Part shown: positions 57,151 to 64,000 of the stretch, piece after piece
How the letters are laid out: every line of letters starts with the position of its first letter
How positions within the stretch are numbered: position 1 is the first letter of the stretch
Origin: Paguma larvata
Lineage: Eukaryota > Chordata > Mammalia > Carnivora > Viverridae
NCBI GenBank assembly: GCA_030068075.1
Contig: CM057823.1
Coordinates: 15,844,485 to 15,908,484 of the forward strand
Direction: 5' to 3'
DNA length: 64,000 bases
The notes under the pieces: model-generated
The model's input: only the letters and a program-made list of their open reading frames with translations
The model's database searches: none
Told to the model about the DNA's origin: nothing
Translations under genes and position numbers: made by a program

Positions 57151-58602
57151 TTTGGAAAATGGAAATTATGGCTAGGTTGTGTACTTTTCTATATCCTAAA
57201 AGTTTTATCGAAATTTATGTTTGAATGTTAAGATTAACATCAAAATTTGTAATTTTCTAGAAACGACTGCAAGCTATTATTGAAATACATACCCTAAATA
57301 ATTAGACATTATTTTGACCTTCTAATGGTCGTTAACATTGCATGTCTAAAAAAGTGAGATACTGCTTTAAGTCTTTATAGATATCCAAATGGTCCAAAAG
57401 CTCTTGAGTTTTCTTAAAGGGAAAGCATACAATGTGAAGAATACAGCCACCCTAGTTTCTGTCCTCCAGAATAATGGTTAATAGTTTAACACTGTAGGAG
57501 AACATCTGGGAAGGGCAGCTTATTTTGTATAAAAAGTGGCAACTGGATTTCCCTTGATTTTTCTGGAGTTTATATAAAGCACTGCCTAACAATAAATCCA
57601 CTTGTGTTCAGCCACCCATTCAACCTCATTTTTTCCCCCTCAGTGAACAAAGTTACTTCCTCTTGTGGAAAAATTTAATAAAACATCTGAATAAAATAAT
57701 CCTTTGATACAGCTGAAAACGAGGAAAGCACATTTGTCTTATCTGACTACATAACTTAAAAGCAATTCAGGAAGAAGTCATTTACTGCCCAAGGGACTCT
57801 TATTTTTGTTTTATTTTATTATTTGAACATAATGTGCTAGGTAACTGTTCTACTGGCCATTTAAAATAAAGAATGCCTTTCAGCAAAGTCCCTGGAATGC
57901 TCCCTGGCAGGTCCCCCCACCCTTCCACCCCAACCTGAAGTCACTAGTGACATCAGCCTGGGGCCTGTCTCCAGAAGCAGATTTTAGACCTGAGGGGCAG
58001 TCATGGGGCTCTCCCACTCTGGGGACCACAAAAATCCCAAAAGTTTCTTAGTTAACACCCTTTAAAATATTGAGGCCTGTGGAAAACCTACGCACGGAAA
58101 GTCTGTTTCTATTTCAGTTGTGTATCAGTTAAGATGGAAAAATTTTAAAGTCCACACAGATGGTAAATAAATTTCTGCTACATGAGGCAGTTCCTGGAAT
58201 AAAGCAATTTTCTCAAATAACAAGTGCCAACTTATTTTTTCAGCGGGACTTATTTTTAACTTTCCCAGGGAATAGTTGAGAGACTGGGAGCAGTGTCCTT
58301 CACCTTAGGAATCTGAGTCTCCTTCCAGAAGAAACTAATGCTGTTCTTGCTACAGACTTACGTGTATGTATACATACATACATACATACATACACTGAAT
58401 GAAGGGAGTGGTTGTTCATTTTCTTGGAGGAAGGGAATGAGAGAGAGGCTGAGAAGTTGGAAATCTTGCAGAAATATTTATATTTTAATTCAATGTTTAA
58501 TTTTCTATAACTTACTCTAAATGGTATAAAATTAACTCCAACGCTTGCTTAAGAATCCATTAAATATCTTGAATTAATGACCATTAATCCTTGGGAATTC
58601 TT
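57151..58602. other. unassigned DNA with a (CATA)n microsatellite
   Basis: No gene. A (CATA)n repeat lies at about 58369-58395. A GC-richer patch is present at 57880-58020. Confidence 0.5.
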
Positions 58603-58846
58603 TTTAAAATATTTATTTATTTATCTATTTATTTATTTATTTATTTTGAGAGAGAGAGGGAGTATGTGCACGGACGAGCGCACACGCTCGCTGAGTTGGA
58701 GGGAGGGGCAGAGGGAATCCCAAGCAGGCTCCGTTGCTGTCAGTTCAGAGCCCAACTTGGGGCTCAATCTCATGAACTGTGAGATCATGACCTGAGCCAA
58801 AATCAAGAGCCGAATGTTTAAGGGACTGAGCCTCCCAGGCGTCCCC
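58603..58846 (-). mobile_element. feline CanSINE with target-site duplication
   Basis: Tail expanded to (ATTT)n (58612-58648), GA segment, GCAGGCTCCGTTGCTGTCAG, head ending GAGCCTCCCAGGCGTCCCC. ATCCTTGGGAATTCTT (58587-58602) and ATCCTCGGGAATTCTT (58847-58862) form a 16-bp duplication with one difference. Confidence 0.95.
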
Positions 58847-58862
58847 ATCCTCGGGAATTCTT

Positions 58863-59449
58863 CACTCACTATTAGACTTGGCCTGTATCTCCAGAAGTCT
58901 CCTAGGATATAGCTGAACCCCTAATGGTTTGCAGGTCATGCTTCATTGGGAAGAAACATCCTGGGACTGCAACTGGCAGGAAATGCTGGTGTCTTAAACA
59001 AAACTATGCCATTTACTAAATTAGGAGGATGCAAATACTTCTTCTAGTAGCAGAAATTCCTTATTCATAAGAAACACAAACGTTGTCTATTAAATAATTA
59101 AATTGTCATAGCATACTGATAGTTTTAGTGAGTGTATTACAGCAGAGTGCTAAGTACACACCCCTTACAAATGTGTTAACTTTTTTTTTTTTTGGCAAAA
59201 TATTTTATTCAGCACTACAGAGGGTTTATCAATTTATCAATAAATATTTACTAAGTGCCTAAATACTAGTCACTGTAAAAGTAAGGAAAACTCGTCTTTG
59301 CCTTAAGGAGGTCATAGTTGAAGAGACAACTATGAAGGAAATAGAGAACCCCCGAGAGCCAGACTGTGTGATGCTGAACGTCAGAGTGTGGAGACGGGTG
59401 ATGTGCTAACCTGTTAGGTCCAGAGAGATCAGAGAGATCCTTCTATAGA
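58863..59449. other. unassigned DNA
   Basis: A T12 run lies near 59181. 59220-59330 (AATAAATATTTACTAAGTGC, AAGGAGGTCATAGTTGAAGA) has the look of an old interspersed repeat, family not assigned. Confidence 0.45.
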
Positions 59450-59818
59450 GTGAGAATTTGTGTCTTCTTCCCACCCAAATGATGCTGAAGCCTTAATCCT
59501 CAATATGATGGTATTAGGAGATGAGGCCTTTGGGATGTGATTAGTTTTAGACGAGGTCATGAGGATAGAGCCTCCATGATGGAATTAGCATCATAATAAA
59601 AGGGAGAGAAACCAAAGCCTCCTCTCTCCACCATGTAAGAACAAAGCAAGCTGGCCATCCATAACCCAGGAAGACTCCTCACCAGAACCCAACCATGCCG
59701 GCACCCTGATCTCAGACTTCTAGCCTCCAGAACCGTAAGGAAACAGATGTGTATTGTTTAAACCACCTGGCCTATGGTATTTTGTTATAGCAGCCTGTTC
59801 AGACTAAGACATACTCAA
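59450..59818 (+). mobile_element. MLT1/MST-like solo LTR (ERVL-MaLR)
   Basis: Landmarks: AGATGAGGCCTTTGGGATGT, GACGAGGTCATGAGGATAGA, GGAATTAGCATCATAATAAA, CACCATGTAAGAACAAAGCA, GACTTCTAGCCTCCAGAACC, TTGTTATAGCAGCCTGTTCA, GACTAAGAC end. No internal retroviral coding sequence is adjacent. It is in the same orientation as the LTR at 24.6 kb but of a different subfamily. Confidence 0.75.
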
Positions 59819-60084
59819 TGCTCAGGTAAAATCCATCAGCAAACCATCCACATGGAAGAGGAAGACAGGTTTTTAGAAGGAATTTTTTGAAGGACTTCTT
59901 TTTAGTTACATGGTTATCATCTTTCCATCATAGGGATAACTTTGTGTGACAAATTCTAATATTTGAAAGTAAATGCTGACAAATAAACAGCGTCCACTAT
60001 GCTGAGAACCAAAACAAATTACTATCAAATGAGTATGTGGGAATCAGAAAAATGGGGAGTTGGGGGGAACAGAAAGATTTCCTA
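59819..60084. other. unassigned DNA
   Basis: No recognised feature. Confidence 0.5.
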
Positions 60085-60235
60085 ATTCAATACCCTCCCT
60101 TGAACAATGAGGAAACAATCCTGAGGAGGGAGCAGGCTTGCTCTAGCGCACAAGTATTGTCAGAGCTGGAAAGAGAACAACACTCCTCTCAGAGGGCACT
60201 AATCCTGTGCCCTCCCCCATTATAACACCAGAACA
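60085..60235 (-). mobile_element. MIR/MIR3-like relic
   Basis: ACAATGAGGAAACAATCCTG, GTATTGTCAGAGCTGGAAAG and AATCCTGTGCCCTCCCCCAT follow the reverse-strand MIR core order. A 62-codon frame crosses it and is not a gene. Confidence 0.55.
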
Positions 60236-63200
60236 ATAACAGGTTCCATGTTACTCTTCTGTAGTATTTACGCAAAAATGTGTCAATTTGCCTTACTGAA
60301 AATAAAAGACCTCTAGAGTAATTGCCTAAATTTTCCTTCTTGGTTTTATTTGGTCACTAAGTCTCTTGTGGGTTTATACCAAATCAAAATGCAGGTATTA
60401 ACAATTAAATGAGAACATATTTTCAGAGTGACATTTTTTTTAACAGACAAGACCAAATTACAATTTTGTTAAAAAAAAGTAGTAGATTCCTAAATACTTG
60501 TAGTTGGTTTTCCTTTTTTGACTTAAATGTGTTGTGTCAGGGTGGAATTTGTTTTTAAAAGACCTGAAAAAAGGTGTTTTCCATAATACAGTACAGATAT
60601 CTTCATAATTAAAGTTTAATTCTGAAAATCTTTAGTCTGGAGAAAACCTTGGTATTCAATTTTGGTTCAAAAGGATTTTAGTTTTCTGATTCTAAGGCTC
60701 AGCAAAAGCCATCTTTCCTATCAGGGCTTTGGCTAAAAACTAGTGGTTATAATAATGAATTTCCTGTTATTCTTAGCATGTGCCCAGAAGCCATAGAGAT
60801 TTTTGGACTTACTTAGTGAATTAAAGAAAGTAAGTTTAAAAAGACCCTTTTATGATTAGCAACCATAGAAAATAGAGATTATAAACAGTGGTAGTTACAC
60901 AATGAGAAAAAAAAAAAAGAGACAACCATAACCACAGAATCTCTTCCAGAGATTGGGAGACTCTTTGGTGTATTTCAGCTCCGAGGTAAATTTGGGGAAA
61001 TATAAACCCTGAGGCTGCTACTTAAGTCTTTAGAAGAACAAACTATGGTCAGCGATTGACAAGGCGGGTATGTGGCACTGAGAACTGAGCCTGTGATGTG
61101 AGAGACCCGACGCCACCTCAGAAAACTAATTAGTGTTGAGTGAAATGATTCTCTAAAAAGAGAGTGGATCTAAACTCATCATTATCTTCAATCTTGTGTC
61201 ATTTGTGGTTCCCACATGGTTGGGCCATTATTTCATAACCAGTTCTCCACTGAATTATGAATGGGTAGTGTAGAAACTTCTACGAGGTAATCAGTTCTTT
61301 GTTTACCATTTCCAAGGGAATAAGAAAAGTGAGTAGGTTGCCTTTTAAAGCTAAAAGAAGCTATAGGGATGAATTGTGATGGGTGAAATGCATGTTTAAA
61401 ACTAATAAGTATTTTATACATTTTGAACTTTAAATAGAATCTATAATAAGCTATTTCAGTATTGCTTCAGAAATCTAATTAGTATCACTTATTGCTTTGT
61501 GAATAGTAGCTCTTCCGCAGCTTTCTGTAAACATCCACCTATAAAAGCCTTATTTTCCATATTTTTAAAGCATTATACTAGTTATCTAAAGCTTAATCTC
61601 TATCAAAACAGATTGGATTGATGTTTTCAAAATATTAGAAAAATTAAAAACAAAAGCAAATATAGTCTACTAATTTCAACAGGATTTTCTTATGTCACTA
61701 TGAAATTTAAATTTAGAAGAGGCAAGTTGTATTTTCATTTTTACATACATATCCACAGCCCAGTTCTTTTTAGTATGACAGTACGTAAGTCAACAATGTA
61801 ATTGTCACCTAAATGGGACACTTTAGAAAGTGAAAGGGGGAGCAAAGTAGGCAGGATGTGGGGACAATAGGCATAAACTAGAGGGGCCAGATAAACCAGA
61901 ATGAAGGGTCATCACGCTGATGGAGCATATTCCTTAAGTGTTAAGAGTTAGGAAAGTTTTACCCTTCAAGTTTTTTTGAATTTCTTAAGGAGAATGATAA
62001 TACTCATCTTTGATTATCTGGCGACTAACATGATGTCTAAATGTTATATGCTAAAAACAATACTAAATGAAAGAACTGATGATTGAATGCATTAACAAAA
62101 ATACATGTTCACGCAATTATAACTTTACTGTGGGAAACACTCCCTCCTACTTGTAAAACCAAAGACTAACACAGTAGATTTGAGGGTACGAAAAGACATA
62201 ACTATGAAGGAATCTTCTTCCCTTCTTCCAGACACATAGCAAGGGAAGTCGTGTCCTCCACCAACCATACTGAAAATGGAGTCAATTCAACTATGGATGG
62301 GGGAATACACACTCACTCATCCATCCATCCATCCATCCGCTGGACAACTCCTGGTTTTTCACTACACCACACTGATCACTGAGACTGCAGATGGGAAATA
62401 TATAGTCCCTCAAAGTGCATAAGGTACCACCAAATCAGGACATTTATTAGGTTCGCTTTCAAACAAAATTTTAAAAAGCTTAATTATCATTCACTTATTT
62501 CCTCAGTGATATTTTAAGGGAGAGAGGGAGGGAGAGGTAGCTTCAGAAACTTTAAGAAAGGAGATGAGTTTGAAACAGTTAAGTGGCAAACACTAGAATG
62601 AGAAACTGGGTGTATAGAGTGACTTGGAAACTCTAAGAGCCCATGGTGGCCAGAGAGCATGGATTCGTGGTGCATCTCTATACGACTCATTACAGTACAT
62701 GAGAGTAAGCTTAAAATTTTAACAAGGACTAAATAGAGAACTTTAAAATACAGGCTGAGGATACTATCTTCATTTGACAAGAAACAAGACATTAGGTTAG
62801 CTTTTTCATGAAGGGAAAAAACTTTCTTAGGAAGTTTAAATCTGATTATACTATGCAGAATAAACTAGAATAAGAGGAAAAAGACAACACCCACGGGAGA
62901 TGGCAAGTGCCTCCTCATGCAGAGATGAGCATACAGGTAGGATAGAGACATGGAGATAAATCATTCCTACGAGAAGCATGGATTCCTACAAGAATCACAC
63001 AGGGGTCATACGACACTCACGTATGCTATCCAATTTTCCTTAGTCATAATAAGGAAGGGGAAACCAAATCACTAAATCATTGAGAAAAATCAATAGCAGG
63101 GAAACATACTACTGCACAAAAATAAATAACTCAGGTAATACCAACTACACATTAAAAACCTCGAAACCTCACATTAAATTACCCCTATTATTAGGGTTCT

Positions 63201-63379
63201 CGGAGAGGTTTGAGAGAATGCTCTAACTATACAATATGAACACATTACTAGCAAAGAGCAAGCAGAAAACATACTTCATACGCTTCACCTTCCCGCTTAT
63301 GGCATATATGAGGTTCTGGCTCCATCTAATCCCAATCCCTCCACTGGCCACTGGATCCCCTCCTGTCTCATCGGTTCAA
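60236..63379. other. unassigned DNA with a (CATC)n microsatellite
   Basis: No gene or confident transposon in about 3.1 kb. A (CATC)n repeat spans about 62318-62338. Confidence 0.5.
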
Positions 63380-63975
63380 GGACAACAATCCTGCCTCTTC
63401 TGTTGTAGTAATGATATTTTCTGTACTCGGTCATCTCTTTGAGCTTCCAAATTTGACGTCCAAATCTCTCCCCTTTAACATTTTACAAAATTCTCTCGTG
63501 ACTACACATCTTCTGGCTTTCACCCTCTTCCTTCATTTTCTTTTACATCAAATATTAAATCATCGTTTAATAGCTGGCTCTGCTTACTTTCTTCAATTCC
63601 TGTCCTCCCTTTCGGTCTGGAGAACCCACGGAAAGCAAGCCTATGTCCCCGCCAAACTATGCACAAGCCAGCCAATGGACTTCATGCTGTGAAATGCCAA
63701 GTTCCTTCATGATCTACCCACAACATTTGAAACATTCTGATTGCACTCTCCTTTTAGAAACAGTTCCTTCATATGGTTTCTAAGATCTTACTCTGATTGT
63801 GTTCATTCTACTCCTTAGTTGGGTTTACTATCCATTTGTTGGATCTCTTTTCTACTTCCCTATACTAGAAAGTAAGTCCTTGAAAGCAAAGATGTTATTT
63901 TGTATATTTCACACCCAAAGGAGTGCTTGGTACACAGTAAGTGCTCAATAACTGTTTATTGACTAGGTAACTGAA
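63380..63975 (+). mobile_element. L2 ORF2 C-terminus and 3' end
   Basis: The 3' end is clear: TACTAGAAAGTAAGTCCTTG, AAGGAGTGCTTGGTACACAG, TAAGTGCTCAATAACTGTTT. The upstream pyrimidine-rich part (TTCTGGCTTTCACCCTCTTC) fits the ORF2 C-terminal region. The 93-codon frame at 63411-63692 lies in this relic. Confidence 0.65.
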
Positions 63976-64000
63976 TAACAACAAGAGCTATGTAAGTTAA

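Overview
This is a stretch of carnivore nuclear DNA, most likely from a cat (Felidae). The main evidence is about two dozen copies of a tRNA-derived SINE. They carry the head GGCGCCTGGGTGGCTCAG, an internal B box (GTTCAAGCC and variants), a (CT)n/CCCTCTCTCTCTGCCCC segment and an A-rich tail. The middle of the element (GACAGCTCAGAGCCTGGAGCC) matches the feline CanSINE type rather than the canine one. The young LINE-1 3' ends and the mammal-wide relics (MIR, L2, MER5-like, MER53-like, MLT1-like) fit the same assignment. Nothing here looks bacterial or viral, and there are no operons.

The window is AT-rich and gene-poor. Nearly all short open frames lie in repeats or in low-complexity pyrimidine or purine tracts. 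Three items have coding-related evidence. (1) At 10801-12264, a 487-codon intact C-terminal part of LINE-1 ORF2 sits in a 5'-truncated young L1 with a perfect 16-bp target-site duplication. (2) At 40705-41329, a processed pseudogene carries its own AATAAA and a 12-bp target-site duplication; its parent gene is not recognised. (3) At 34355-34539, one candidate internal exon on the + strand has an open frame that runs from a polypyrimidine-AG acceptor to a GTAAGT donor. The gene is not recognised, and this is the only place where the window may touch a functional protein gene.

Layout. 1-4.2 kb: AT-rich sequence with a MER53-like palindrome, a MER5-like relic, old L1 and L2 3' end. 4.2-7.0 kb: SINEs and a nested L1 pile, in which a young L1 3' end with an apparent 3' transduction is inserted into an older L1. 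7.0-10.7 kb: an older L1 split by a SINE. 10.7-12.5 kb: the young L1. 12.5-18 kb: mostly unassigned DNA with MIR/L2 and a 30-T homopolymer. 17.9-28.6 kb: SINEs, MER5-like hAT relics, a TA/CA microsatellite, an MLT1-like LTR and L2. 28.6-39.4 kb: unusually few young insertions apart from a SINE/old-L1 cluster at 31.2-32.9 kb, and the candidate exon. 39.4-50.7 kb: a SINE pair, the processed pseudogene, L2, MIR and hAT relics. 50.7-55.6 kb: a long, ancient L1 or HAL1-type element on the minus strand, broken up by five SINEs. 55.6-64 kb: MIR, one SINE, a second MLT1-like LTR and L2.

I found no new biological system. The most informative signals are the orphan exon, the retrocopy of an unrecognised gene, the L1 3' transduction and the repeat-poor block around the exon. 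Repeat family names come from remembered consensus features, not from a database search.
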